DNA of 64,000 nucleotides from Ascidia mentula. Taxonomy: Eukaryota > Chordata > Ascidiacea > Phlebobranchia > Ascidiidae. Made by a program: the position numbers and the translations under genes. Below, piece by piece: positions 29,357-41,760 of the stretch. Every line of letters begins with the position of its first letter. Position 1 is the first letter of the stretch. The stretch spans positions 12,276,001 through 12,340,000 of the forward strand of contig OX387203.1 in NCBI GenBank assembly GCA_947561715.1, written 5' to 3'. Below the pieces are notes generated by a model that had not been told where the DNA came from, searched no databases, and saw nothing but the letters and a program-made list of their open reading frames with translations.

Positions 29357-30652
29357 TTCGCACTGTGACTTTATCTGTGACCGAACTACAAGTCACAGTG
29401 GAGGAAATGTGGTCGGTGTATAATGAATTCAACGCCGGAAGGGACAAACTTTATTTGTAGCAGTGTTTCCCAAACGATTTACTCATATGCCATGCGAGGT
29501 TTTGTACAGTGTTGACGTAACACAACGTCAGGAAAATGTCGAATGCTCAAAACTATGCCATGCAGGGCAAACGGTTTCCAAATGTTTTTCAAATATGAGT
29601 TCATGGTAAACTAGTTAGAAACCTCAAAAAAATGAGCAAAAACGCCACATACATATAGTTTTAATGAGTTGGATTAACGTTGGGTGTTGCGCCACAAACG
29701 GGTGAAGCCCTGAATAGAAATATGTATGACGTAATAATGCACATGGTCCAATCGCAAATTGAAAACTCTTTGACAGATAATTTGCTCGTGTTCGACCTGC
29801 AAGATCTTCGCGTATCACAGTTTAAGAACCACGGGTGAAAACCGGCGCTCGAGGAAAAGCAATTAAGTGTTACATGAATAGTTTCTTTTCCGAATGGAAT
29901 AACACGTTCTCCTAATACAACTTAGCCAAAATTTTATCATAACGCAACATGTTTTTGCCTTTAAAGATCAAAGAATATCGCGATCTTACAGCTGATCACA
30001 GAGGCCATGGAGGAAATTCGTGAAAACCAAACTTCGCTTCCAGCAGGCAAAGTTAAACAATCGCAGAAATAAATTTTGTGTGAACTGAGATGTGAATCCG
30101 AACATAAAATAATCGTCGAACCTCTGATGTCATAAACTTTCCCTTTTGTGGGGTATTTGCGAATACTCGAATTCAACATTCGACGAAAAAGTGTATGCTG
30201 AAAACTTAAAATACATTTTCCGGAAATTTGGGGGAATTTTCCAACTTGACGACATGTGGTTGACAATTATTTGTCTAAGTTTCATAAAACATCACTGATT
30301 AACATCGCAGGTTAAACAATCTTTTTTTCTGTTCCTTTTTCGAAAAATGTTACACGGAGGTTTGGTGTATGGTTTGCCGCATATATTTTCAATGTAGACG
30401 TTTTTTGGCTAATTCTGTAAAATCCAACAGCGTTTACCAAAAATAAATTACCATTCTACTCTGCATTCTCTACTTCAGTTATTACAGTATGTTGAAATAT
30501 ACAAGAGTATAAATGGCAATTCCAACAAAACGCATTTATTATCATAGTGTTGTTACAAATTCGTTGTAACTCAAATGTATCTTGGAATTTACTTTTCATT
30601 TTTTTCGATTTATTGACTCGAATAATAATTCAATATGCGGTAAAACCAACTT

Positions 30653-30944
30653 GTGGTTTCACGGTGTATATAGTGGTCAAGGTACACTGGTGCGCAAGCG
30701 CACAACTTGTCAGGCGACCTTCACATGCGTAGAGGATCTCCACCACCGTAATCAGACAACGCAGAAGTAATACCATGCTTTCGCATAGCAAGGCAGGGTC
30801 GCCCCACTGCGCAGGCCCTTTATATTTGGCGATCACAGCTCTAATATTCTGATCATAAGGTTCACAGGCTTCGCAGCCAGGGCATTACAGCCAAGCTGGA
30901 TCCGTCACTTTTCCCGACAAGTCGGAGCGAGATCTGAAAAATCA
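30653..30944 (-). mobile_element. Second copy of the tRNA-linked repeat spacer
   Basis: On the minus strand the copy begins with TGATTTTTCAGATCTCGC and ends with CACCGTGAAACCAC. In the POLR3B copy these same sequences lie just after and just before the tRNA. So this copy is precisely the stretch that would join one tRNA to the next in a tandem array, with the tRNA itself absent. Similarity to 14818-15047 is high by eye, with scattered substitutions. No target duplication was found. Confidence 0.65.
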
Positions 30945-31877
30945 TGCTAAACTACCAATTTTTTATACATGAAATGTATTTACTCTCTACACTCCACAAA
31001 AACTCACTGACTCCGTTTCAAAACACTTGCAACTACAGCATAACCTCTTTTCAAGCAACTCTCATGTCGTTTATCCAGCACATGACCTGATACACTTGGA
31101 TGGATGATGGTTGACGAACTGGTTGACGAGAAACTGCGCGCACAATATTTAAACTGCCTCGTCAAGGTATTTATCGGGTAAACTTTGTTGTTTGGTTTGT
31201 GAAGTAGCTCACGGTGGAGGCAGACAGGTAGGCAATGCCCCTTTTTTATCAACGTAGCGGTGCAATACTGCGGCGATTGCCCGGCGAATGTTGACCAATG
31301 TGAAGGTGTTAGCAACTGTAACCACGTGTTTAACCTAGTTTAGTTATATTTAGTTTGGCGGAGAGACACACGGATCCCACTAATGAGTTTTTAGTTGACA
31401 CGCAATAATTCAAAACTTGTGCAAGGTGAAAATATTCTAACTCGATTCGGGAATTTGTGTCTTCAGAATAACCTTGTTGCATAATTTGATGGAATTCGTG
31501 GCATTATTGTTGGTAGAAGGACGTTGAACCTGAGCGGTAGCAACATCAAACAAATACAACCTGTTTACTAAATGCGTAAAAGTAAACTTATTGACTAACC
31601 TTTCAGAATGCCGACAAAACGTGCTTTGTGGTTAGTTTATTGGTGGTATCGCATCACTTATGTAAAGTCTGCAACTGTTAATTCTGAATGCTGACGCATG
31701 ACGAAGGTCAATTTATAACGGGGGTCGACGCCCACGTTTGTTCAAGCGTTCCGACAACATACCGACATGACAAGGTTCACTTTGCTTCAAACCGTTTCTC
31801 ATCTCAAGCATAATTATCTCCTGTAATAAAATGTTGTAGGAAAATAGCAATTTTTTTTTAATGAAAACGGAGTTAAA

Positions 31878-31927
31878 GTGAAACAAGTGAAACAAGTGAA
31901 ACAAGTGAAACAAGTGAAACAAGTGAA
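31878..31927. repeat. 9-base tandem repeat, about 5.5 units
   Basis: Five perfect units of GTGAAACAA followed by GTGAA. On the minus strand the repeat would read as repeated Phe-His-Leu, but the surrounding frame shows no gene. Confidence 0.9.
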
Positions 31928-33825
31928 TTATGATTAAGATATTCACACTTTTTTAAATGTTTTTTCATGATTCCCTCTGTTATGTGCATTTTTGTGCGTT
32001 CAGCAAATGTACGAACATAATTCATAATCGACATCATGCCAAAATCTTTAATTATTGGAAGTTATAAATTTTTTCCTGGAAAATACATTCCCTGGAAGTA
32101 TCAAATATATTCAATCACTTCGTCAAATTTTGGTTAAATCGCTTCCATAACGGCTCGATTCACTCATAAATAAATTGCAATCACAACAAATAACACAGTC
32201 GTATTTCGCAATGTGTCAACAAGTTAAACAAATACTCAAACAGTCGCTCGCATTGCGTACAGAAGTTAAACAACCTAATTACATCAGAGATTGACATTTT
32301 TGTGTGATTAATTTTCTTCTTCCTTAACATTAACTTCTTTCAAACCATGTCCCTGTCAACAGATTTACAACTTAACTATTTTTAAGAAAACTTTTATGTT
32401 ATGTTCTCTATGTCGTTATCTGTACAAACAGCCATGAGACGGCAAAAATCTGTTTCATAGCAGGAATAATTTATTGCTTTGCCTTCATGTTTACCTTTAA
32501 ATTATCATTGATCACGTGGTTTGTGATTACTTTACAAAGGAAACCTATCGCCATAACTAAATACGGTCGAATTTTGAATAGCTAAGCTTAAAAATGGCCG
32601 TTCCATTCGTTTGACTTATGACACATTACTTACAATGGACGAAACAATTCCTAAAATTTTGTCTTCAAAAGGAATCACCTTAATTTGACCTCTCCAAAGT
32701 GAGAAACTTCTATTGTCTGTAGATCTGTGACGTAATAGATGAGTATCTGAGACAGTGAAATCGTCCGAACAATGGCATGAGCTGGTGAGGGTGTTTGTGA
32801 AAGCAATGACAAACCAAACTTTGCACAGACTCGTAATAACTTTCTGTTTGACGAAAAAGCTCGTGGCTCTGTAGGAGGTATGTTTGTACGTCATCAGCCG
32901 GTGGGGATTACGCAATCAGGGCGTCACTTTATAGCTTAATCCTGGAATCGTTGAATAGTTTGACCGGAGTCCACTTTGTGATAAAAAGCTTATTTATGAG
33001 AACTATATTTCTACATACGAAGACTGTGTTGGTTTCGTTTAACAAAACGCAAGCTTGTTACATAATGGTTTGACGTAACAACGTACGTACGATACGCAAA
33101 GGCGCTTTTATTTCTAAACGGGACATTAACGACTTTACTACCCACTATGTGTCGTAACTGGTCATTTCTCCTCAATAACGGCCTTCTCATCAAGAGATTA
33201 TCGCCTATTTCCATTTTAGCTTTCAACACACCAAATTTACTGTTGTTACAAAAGTAATGAAATTGTAAAAAGAAAAATCATTGCATCCCTTTTCACTTTC
33301 AAAAATAAAGCTATTTCAACAGGATTTTAGTCTGTAAGTCATCTTAGCATAATATTAGTATGAATCATAAATACATGTCCTTACTAGATTGTTTGTTTCA
33401 AGTTTCTTGCGTTAATGCGGTTTAGGATGCCGTCACAACAACATTTTTATTAGCACGAAATTTATAGATTTGTTTTGACCGAATGGCATTACGTGAAACT
33501 TCTCACGTCTGATCTTTCACATTTCTAGTAAAAGTTAGCAACACTTTACACAGACGTCACAGAGCCAACAGAGGGCGATCTTGTACTTGGCTTGTAACTG
33601 TGGAATGACGAAATTACGGGAAAGTAATTTACGACGTTGCAAGGCACAAGAGAAATTCACTCTGCGTACGGTTCGTGTTTTTCGACATTGTAGTAAAATT
33701 GTCAGTCGGCGTGTCACGTACGAACCACGCGTTCATCACGTGACACGCGCCGGTGTAGGACGTTGTGTTTTTACCATTTTACGATCATGTGGGTTTTTAT
33801 GGTTGACTTGTCTGAACATACAGTT

Positions 33826-34921
33826 TCACAATATGGGAAAACCCTTGCTAGCGTTGGAGGTGGAACTGGAAGTTAACTGCGCCAATATTTCACTGCAAGT
33901 TTTTACGTCATTTTGCCTTTCCACTTCGCTGCCATATTCTTCCGCCACTTGAAATACATCCAACGCAAGTTTAAGGTATCCTTCCGCTTGTTGCAGCTGT
34001 CCGCTCATGGCGTAGAAGTTTCCCATATTCTGGTAACAACTTCCCAGTACGCAATGTTTGTTGGCATCCTCACCGTAGAACTTACGACATGCCGTAATTG
34101 CCTGAAGCCAGGCAGCCTCAGCTTCATCCACACCCCCCAAGTTCCATTCAGTAAAACCAAGAAACACACAGCAGCAAACATAACGCGAAAGCCGGATTTC
34201 TGGGTCGATATTTTCCAGTTTGTCAAGTTTCTGTAAACTGTCATGCATCAATGGTACGACGTAGTCTCGAACGACGGCTCTATATTTCGGTGCGCAATTA
34301 ACCATGACCTTGGTGAGACCTTCTAAATCTTGCATGTACTCCATGACGTAACTGGCGATTGTTTCGTGGTTTTCCACTTTTTCATGAAGAATAGTTTTTG
34401 CAATTTCGTAAATTAAAATGGATTCTGTGAATCGCTTCTTGTCACCCAATCTTGCAGCAACTTTAGGAAGTTCTGGCAATGACAGTGCGCAGTGTTCTTT
34501 AAAGATTTCAGTAAATATATCTTTGCTCTGTTGAACTTGATCAAGATATCCAACTTCTAACAATATCACACACTTCATGAAATGACGTAAAGCTTTCCTC
34601 AACGTTTTGTCCAACTTTCTGTCTGTGAAAATGTTGTTCAGTGTTAGATGAAAAGTCGTATTACCAGTAACCTTCGGATGGAAAATATTGCTGTTTTTTA
34701 AAGTTTCAAAATTTCAATTCAAATTAATCATGTTGGTAAGAGTTTTTACTGTTTTCAGTGCATCAGATAAAACAAATTTCGTTCCGTAATAATATTTTTT
34801 CAAGTTACCAAAAATCCCTTGAAATATCTCCTCTAATTCTTTATCCACTTTGGCGTTTTCACCTGAAATGAAACAATTCTAATCGTCACAAGTATTTTTC
34901 AATTCTAAGCTTACATGACAT
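33826..34921 (-). CDS. TPR-containing protein, function unknown
   Basis: Main exon 34671-33826 (282 codons including stop) is preceded by 34862-34750; phases agree. For the start I prefer a 7-base first exon at 34921-34915 (ATGTCAT|GTAAGC), giving 321 residues beginning MSCENAK. The protein is helical; the region around residues 215-290 has two TPR-like units (LGFTEWNLGGVDEAEAAWLQ and MGNFYAMSGQLQQAEGYLKL). No signal peptide or membrane segment. I do not recognise the family. An alternative is that exon 34862-34750 is spliced to the last exon of SPDL1, since the donor AATG|GTCAGT there is in the same phase; then this would be a fused C-terminus. The border at 34671 could also be at 34624. Existence of a coding exon here is well supported, its 5' end is not. 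Confidence 0.6.
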
Positions 34922-35120
34922 AGCATGGCAATACAAAGAAAATACAGACGAATTTAACGCTGGAAGAACGCAAACATACAATTACTCCCCACAGCGAATA
35001 CCCACAGTTATTTGCAGATTTTACGAATTAAAAAATTATGACGTCATTAAAATTCGAACGTTGCCTGCAGTTATTCGAATTTAGCCGGATCCGAATATTT
35101 TGACGGTTGTATTAACCTTA

Positions 35121-38100
35121 TTACTGACCATTGTTCGTTGGAGCAGTGGTTTCAATGAAGTCAACTTCACTCGGTCTGGGTCCACAACTTTTCGGTCTTG
35201 GGGTCCTTTCTGGAGATTTAAAGCTTCGTCTTCGGGTGACACGTTTTCTTCCTGATAACCCACACATAAATGGAAACAATGCAACTTTCAACAGAATTTC
35301 GTAGATCATGATGGACGACCTCCACTACAATAGTTAACACACTTAAAAGAGACACAAAAAATTACTGTTGCCTAACTTTACTTTTAAACGCAGCCATATA
35401 TACTATACAACAGGGTTCGGCAACCTTTTAAAACGCCACGTGTCAGTTTAAGTATGATGTTAAACGCTACACTGACTTCGCGTTCCAATCTGTATGCATA
35501 CTAAAATAATCTTAAGGGTAAATTCATAAAATTCCCGGACAATTGGTCACTTTTTAATCTTTCTTTCTGACGCTCAACCCCGTACGTGATGGGGTCTGGT
35601 GTTTGACCATGGACATAACTTGCAGTGCGATGAAATCACTTCGTATGTCTGGTGTTGTCGACCCCCACTTACTTACAACCTTTTTTAAATAAAAAACTTA
35701 CCCACTGGTTGATCCTGGCTTGGTGGTCGCGGGGTCCATTGCTTTTTCATTCTCGTTGTCGTTTCCATGATTGTTGCCAATACAATAGTTCAACAGCAAA
35801 TAATTTACCATTCGAATCTAACAATTGCTTTGTGACGAAACAAAACCAATTGCAACTGCTTCGATCGTGATGTTTCATTCAACTGTTATCGGCAGAAGTC
35901 GGAAATACTGATTACAAGCGACAAAGTTGTCGAAGGACGGATGAAACTCCTTCCAACAATGTTTTCTTTTGTGTTTAATGAAAAGCGCGACAAGCAGAAC
36001 AATAGTTTGTATTGTGTACAAACAAAAGCGTATGGAGTAATTGTGACGAATTCTATTTTTAATTTCACTCAACGAAGGTTGTGCGACTTTCTTACCGCCA
36101 ATAGACTTTGCAAAATGTCCCGTATTCTCGCCCACCTATTTTGATTACTTTTTGACCACAAGAATATTACAAGCGTGAAATAATCAACGTTTCGGTCAGT
36201 AACAATACCAGGAAGGGAAATTTATTTAAAAATTCCTTGGAAGAAGAAATGCAAGAAAAGAGAAATAAATGAAAAGGGACCAACAACCACCCTTTTAAGA
36301 AAAGTAGCCACGAAAATAAAGTACAATTGTCCCTGTACCAGTTTAAGTTTTTTCCGCACGAAACACTTATTTGTGACCAGTTACGCGATGCCAAGCATTT
36401 CACACAACGTATGGTGCATTTTCACTTGGTTCGTTTGCAAAATCGGTGTAAATTTTGCAAAACTAATTATTGTTGTTTACATTCCTGGGGGCATTCCCCT
36501 TCTAGACAAGAAGAATTCGTTGGTTTTTCGTGTTTTACTTGGACATTATTTTTTTCAGCTGTTTTGATGGGCAAAGGTGCTGCAAAAATTACATCTATTA
36601 GTTCAAGAAAAAAAACATTATTTTTTTAACACACCTGCACTTTGTTTCTCTGGTGGTAAGTTTTCTTGATCTTTTTGTTCGGTAGGTGGCGCACTTTTAT
36701 CATTTACATTTTGGTCGAGTTTTTCCGTTCGAACAACACGAATTCCTGGTTTCCCCTCAACTTGTAAAGAAAAGATTTAATGCATCAATTAAATATGTGA
36801 CAAATTGTAATAGTTTGGGTGAGGATACACGGTAGTACAGTTGGGAATAGGTACAATAAGTAATATGCTGATGTTGCTGCTAGACATAACGTGAAGATAT
36901 ATATACCAGACTTCTGACATAAAATAAACGTAGATTGTATTAACCAATCTGCCATAAGGTGAAAACTTAATCGGGATTTTGTGCCAAAAGAACAGTTATA
37001 TTAAACATAACGTTTAACACATTTAATGGCTGTGCTGTGAGAAAAAAACACAGAATTTTTTTTTTGAAAAACCTGTGTAACTTAATGACAAACTTTTGAC
37101 GTTACAACAGTTGAATATTCGACAAACCTAGTCCAGATTTTATGCCAAGACTGCATGTATATGACCATGTAATACTATTGTGACGTCATTACTCTTACAA
37201 ATTGGGTTGGGGTGTTTTGCCAGATTTATAAAATAAAAGTGTGACGTCACTGTCATAAGGTTATGAAACACTAAATTATATCGAAAATTAAAAATAATTT
37301 TTAATGAAAAGTGTTTCCACGAAACCTCGTCAACCCACCTTCCTCTCCGTACTTTAGCTTTAGGCTCGTGTTCTCCAACTGAAGTTTACCAATTTTGTTT
37401 CGAAGTTGCTCGTTGAACCGTTTGGCTTCAAATACGCTACTCTCCGCATCATCTCCTCTCCTCGTTTCCATAATCAGATCCAGACGAGATTTCCGGAATT
37501 CTTCTTCGTATTTTGAAAGTTCTTTTCTGTGTTAATAAAAAAACACTGTACACGTTACTGCTATTTGTAAATAGGCTGGAGTCCGAAGATTTTGTTGGAC
37601 CGAAGGTCACTGACCTCGGAAAAAACGCAAACTTACAACTTACTCCTTTTCTTTAATCACCGTCTGTAAAAGTTCGACAACGTGGTTGTCAGGTTTCGCC
37701 ATTTTCACAATTTGATCAAGTTCACTCGAATATTTTTGTGAAAGCTGGGAAGACAGAAGAGAATAATTAAGATCTGTTTTCTTGATGCATGATTTAAAAT
37801 TGTAAAGAAATGCTTTAAACACCAAGATTATGGAATCGGGAGTCGTTAAAATGCTGTAAGTAAGGTCAGCAACTTGAAGTGACGTCAAATTTTATTCACG
37901 GTACTGGGTCAAATGCGAATATTTGTGATGTCATAACCGCGGAACTTTTAAACAAAAACAAGTCGAAGCCGCTGGAGTCCAACAAAAATAATTCCGCGGG
38001 TTCGACTGAATAACCCTGCTTAAGACATACAGGCGATGTCTGTCTATTTAATGTGTTGACCATACCTTTCCTTCAAGGCATGCAACCTTGTCGACAAGAC

Positions 38101-40964
38101 CTCTTACGTCACTTCTTGCCTCGTTGAGAGCACTTTGAAGTTTGCAAATTTGTTCACGGTCGCTTTCACTTCGACCATGTTGTAAATGAATTAGCTGCGT
38201 CTGCAACAAAAGATTTCTTACTATAGGTGAAAAAACAAACTCTGATTCAACTAAATGATGACTCATTATATAAATTGAGTAAAATTAGCGGCATGTACTG
38301 AATATTTAACAACAAAGATTGTTTTACCTTTAGCTGGATTGAATAATTTACTTGGTTTTTGTATTTTCTTTCCATCCCTTGAAGTTTAACTTTTGCACTT
38401 AACAAAAAAATACCACATATAAAACCAGGGCACATAAAGCAAAAAATATTTAAAACACAACATTCACGAAAATTGTGAAACACGTGACCGAACAATGTTC
38501 GTTTCAACATAAGTGTGTGAGAAAAACAATTAATTCAAATTTATGCAAGGGATAAAAACCTGAGAAATTTTTTTTCAGCTTGAACTCTTCTATCTTCCAC
38601 CTCTCCAAATAGGGAGTTCCCCCTGCTTTCGGGGTTGTGGGTTTGTAAATGAAGTAATTCCAACTCATCTTTCATGTCCTTGAGTTGATCTTGACAATCC
38701 TGTTGTTAGCAGCAATTGTAAGGTGCCCAGTAAACTTGTGTTTTAGAAATATGACTTTATGTATAAGCGATAGACCAAATAATGTTTTTAGTAAGCTGTA
38801 GGCAACTGTTTCTAACCAAAAGTCTTGTCAGTGTAGCTTTGGTGTGACTTACAACAATCTTGTCTACTAAATAACCAAGCATGACTTCCACTTTTTCTTG
38901 ATTATGCAGTTGCCATTAACCTGGGATAGGTCTTATGTTACTTTAGCTAAAATTATTTCAAGCCAATATTTTGGTTTAGAGTCTTCTGCCATAAAGAATA
39001 GTTGATCAAAAGTTTGTCAATTATGAATGGCTTCACTTGTATGGGCTTTGTTGCTAATGCTGATGATTTTTGTGTGTTTTTATTCTATGTTTACCTTTAA
39101 GGCTTCAGAATTTTCAATGCTTTGTTGCTTAAACAATTCTTTATCCATTTGTAGAGATTCAATTGTTTTCTGTGATGATTCATTCTAAAAAACAAAATTG
39201 CTTTATTCTCAAAATATATATATATGTAAGTTATGACACCAACACGTAGGTAAATACCTGTAAGATGCTACTTTCTTTGTAGTTTGCAAACTCTTGATTT
39301 AAATATTTCAGATTATACGTTAACTGTTCATTTTTAGCCACCAACTCGTCCAAGTCATCACTCAACTTTTTTCTACAAACATCAAAAACAGTTTTCAGCA
39401 AAACGACAATTTTTTTGGCCAAAACACTACTCACTAGACTAGAGTATTAAAATGCATCAGAAAAATAAGCGGGATATATATTCTGGTAGCTAAGTCCCAA
39501 CAAAAACCATAGCCACAAGACAAAGATCTTTGATATATTTGTAAACATGTGATGTTTGTATTTAATCAGGTAAACATGATCTACAACAAAACAAATAGCT
39601 TACGGAGTTGGCGGAGTTGGTGGTGCAGCATAAACAGCTTTGCATTCAAGTTCAGAAATTCTGTTTTGAAGAAAATCTGATTTATTTGACATTTGTTCAA
39701 TGGTCAAACTCTTCTCATCGATCCCATCTTGCATTTCAGAAATCTGTAAAAGTACTGTAAGAATTTCCTAAGTGTTCTAGACCAACAAACACATTTCTGC
39801 ATGTATACCTAATGAGAAACAAATAAGTGTTGATAGAGGAGCTTTTTTGTGTTAATAATGTCTGACAGCAACAGTAATGAGCTTTTGGACTAAATAGATC
39901 ATTTGTTGTAGATAGTCATTTTCACCTTGCATTTTAATCCATTTGTTTCCATGTTATGTTTTTTAGTGATTGCTTCAATTTCCTGTTTATGCTGAAGGTT
40001 TAAAAACTCTTTTACATCCGCAAGTTGTAACTCTGACCTTTGCTCAGACTTTACCAAGACCTTCAAACAAACAATATTGGCTTCAATTTATGCCAATCTT
40101 CCATTTTATTTGTGAATGTTAATTTTTTAAGATTATTTAAAGGCAAAAATTCTGACAAAGAGGTGTAATATTGGTACTTTTTATTTGATATAATAACAGT
40201 GTGACTTGTTTTAAAAATAGATGTAAATATTTTGTTTTAAAATTACTTTCTGGTGTTTTGTGTACAATCTTTCCATGTATATACATGTTGACTATAACAA
40301 ACATACATTATTTTGAGTGGCACTAATTATTTTATTTCAATAAATGAAGTGAGAAAACTATTGGAAAATCAATGATTCATAATTATGACAATACATTAAT
40401 AATCACATAAAAAAGATAATTGAAGATTTATTAGAAAAGGTAATGCAAATCTCTATAGTTCGTAAAATAATAGCTCATTGATATTGACTGATTTTTAAGT
40501 TTTGTTGAGTAAAAAATGAGATTCAGTTTTATCCAAATTTGAAAAAAAGCAGAAAAAAGCTGGCTAAGTCTCCATTAGCAGCATTTGTGAAATTTCAAAT
40601 AAGTGTGCTAATGTCATTCTTTCCTATCAGACTCACGTCTAACTTTAATCCGGTTGAGTGTTTATATTGTTCATATTCTTCAGTAACTTTGTCGATGTCA
40701 TGGTGAAGTTTTTCAATTTCTTCTTCAAGATGGGAATTTGTGTCAAGCAAACTTTTTCCTGAATATATGAATTATGATAAGAGGTTTAGACAAGCCTTCC
40801 TCTTACGTACATCTATCATAAAAAGTGCCACTAAGTAAGCTCAATTTAACGTACAGTTGGGTAAGGTTGAATTTACCGTATTGAGCTGAACAAACCAGGT
40901 CCCTATCTTTTTCCTCAATAATCTGCTTTAATTTTGTAACATCTTCATCACCGTTCTCACACAT
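35121..40964 (-). CDS. SPDL1: Spindly, dynein adaptor of the kinetochore
   Basis: Spindly recruits dynein-dynactin to kinetochores in mitosis. Exons: 40964-40877, 40758-40637, 40060-39926, 39743-39604, 39372-39258, 39184-39095, 38699-38560, 38397-38328, 38200-38066, 37744-37644, 37526-37339, 36760-36635, 35251-35121; 1581 bases, 526 residues, phases consistent (human is about 605). Two signature elements are visible: a CC1-box-like SAQYG at residues 26-30 in an N-terminal coiled coil, and the Spindly motif GNSLFGEVEDRR at residues 257-268, which binds the dynactin pointed end. The rest to about residue 450 is coiled coil. The tail is short, basic and Ser/Pro-rich (RKRVTRRRSFKSPERTPRPK). It ends NNGQ, without the C-terminal Cys box that is farnesylated in human Spindly. 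The donor-like GTCAGT over the stop raises the chance of a longer isoform reaching the TPR gene. Confidence 0.88.
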
Positions 40965-41290
40965 ATTTGTGGATCTTGTAGTAGAATGCAGTCTTTACAC
41001 AAATTGGCAGCGATTTCGAATAAAACAATACAAACCACAAACCAAAGGTTTTGCAAAATCAATTTTGGCGCCCTTAAGTCATGGTCCAATGCCTAATCAG
41101 ACCAAGATAAAATGTGCAATAAATTGTGAAACCAAACTTATCCGAAAGGCTATGTGGCATTTCAAAATAAAGCATTTTTTTGCTATGATTTTACAAAGTT
41201 TTTACCGATTAGATCCTTAACTCAAAAAAATTGGGTAATGTTAGCATTCATACATCGTTAAGTACCAGACAATCATCTAGCTTACTCGTG
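40965..41290. other. Spacer between SPDL1 and the tRNA pair
   Basis: Upstream region of SPDL1 on the minus strand. No exon, repeat or clear promoter box is visible. It should hold the SPDL1 promoter and the 5' flank of tRNA-Leu. Confidence 0.5.
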
Positions 41291-41373
41291 GGCAGGATGG
41301 CCGAGTGGTCTAAGGCGCTGCGTTCAGGTCGCAGTCTCCCCTGGAGGCGCGGGTTCGAATCCCGCTCCTGTCA
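41291..41373 (+). tRNA. tRNA-Leu(CAG)
   Basis: 83-base gene with full cloverleaf: acceptor GGCAGGA paired with TCCTGTC (one G-T), A box region TGGCCGAGTGGTCTAAGGC, anticodon stem TGCG/CGCA around TTCAGGT giving CAG, a long variable arm (class II, as expected for Leu) and T arm with GGTTCGAATCC. Nearly identical in layout to vertebrate tRNA-Leu(CAG). No T run follows before the next tRNA. Confidence 0.95.
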
Positions 41374-41379
41374 CTTGTC

Positions 41380-41452
41380 GCCCGGCTAGCTCAGTCGGTA
41401 GAGCGTTGGACTCTTAATCCAACGGTCGTGGGTTCGAGCCCCACGTTGGGCG
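41380..41452 (+). tRNA. tRNA-Lys(CTT)
   Basis: 73-base cloverleaf: acceptor GCCCGGC with GTTGGGC (two G-T pairs), D arm GCTC/GAGC, anticodon stem TTGGA/TCCAA with loop CTCTTAA giving CTT, T arm with GGTTCGAGCC. It starts six bases after tRNA-Leu. A T6 terminator lies at 41457-41462. Confidence 0.95.
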
Positions 41453-41760
41453 CATCTTTTTTCATTTGCACTTTTTTGACGTAATTTCAAAAATACACTT
41501 TGCTACATATTAAATCCTCCAGAAAAAACGATTGTGTTGGCAGATCGCATGAAATTATACTGAAGCGAACATGTTACCGTGCGACTCTACTTATATTTCC
41601 AAAAGAGGAAGACCGTACCAGAGAACAAAGGAGACTGTTTCGTAATAACTCTCTTTTCTGGCAAACTGAAAGGCGTTTATTATCAATTGCACTGATTGTT
41701 TGCTGAGAAGGTGACATTAAATTGTAATGTGATGTATAAAAGCATTTTGCTGGTAGTAAA
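41453..41760. other. Pol III terminator and connexin upstream region
   Basis: T6 at 41457-41462 terminates the tRNA unit. The remaining 300 bases lead to the connexin start and should include its promoter; no TATA box or exon is evident. Confidence 0.45.
41457..41462 (+). terminator. Pol III terminator of the tRNA pair
   Basis: Six T residues begin four bases after the last base of tRNA-Lys. It is the first run of four or more T after the start of tRNA-Leu outside the mature sequences, so it would end transcription from both promoters. Confidence 0.8.

Larger units (their letters stand above)
28916..33825. other. Gene-poor interval upstream of the kinase
   Basis: Nearly 5 kb without an exon I can support. 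It holds a B-box remnant (29333-29356), the second copy of the tRNA-linked repeat (30653-30944) and a 9-base tandem repeat (31878-31927). Open frames present are short, use no recognisable motif and lack flanking splice logic. The kinase promoter should lie near 28916-29100. Confidence 0.5.

Noticed and set aside
31004..31315. 103-codon minus-strand frame
   Set aside because: No recognisable domain, no neighbouring exons and ordinary composition for chance in this DNA.
31713..31946. Frame with repeated Phe-His-Leu
   Set aside because: Produced by the 9-base tandem repeat; no splice or start support.
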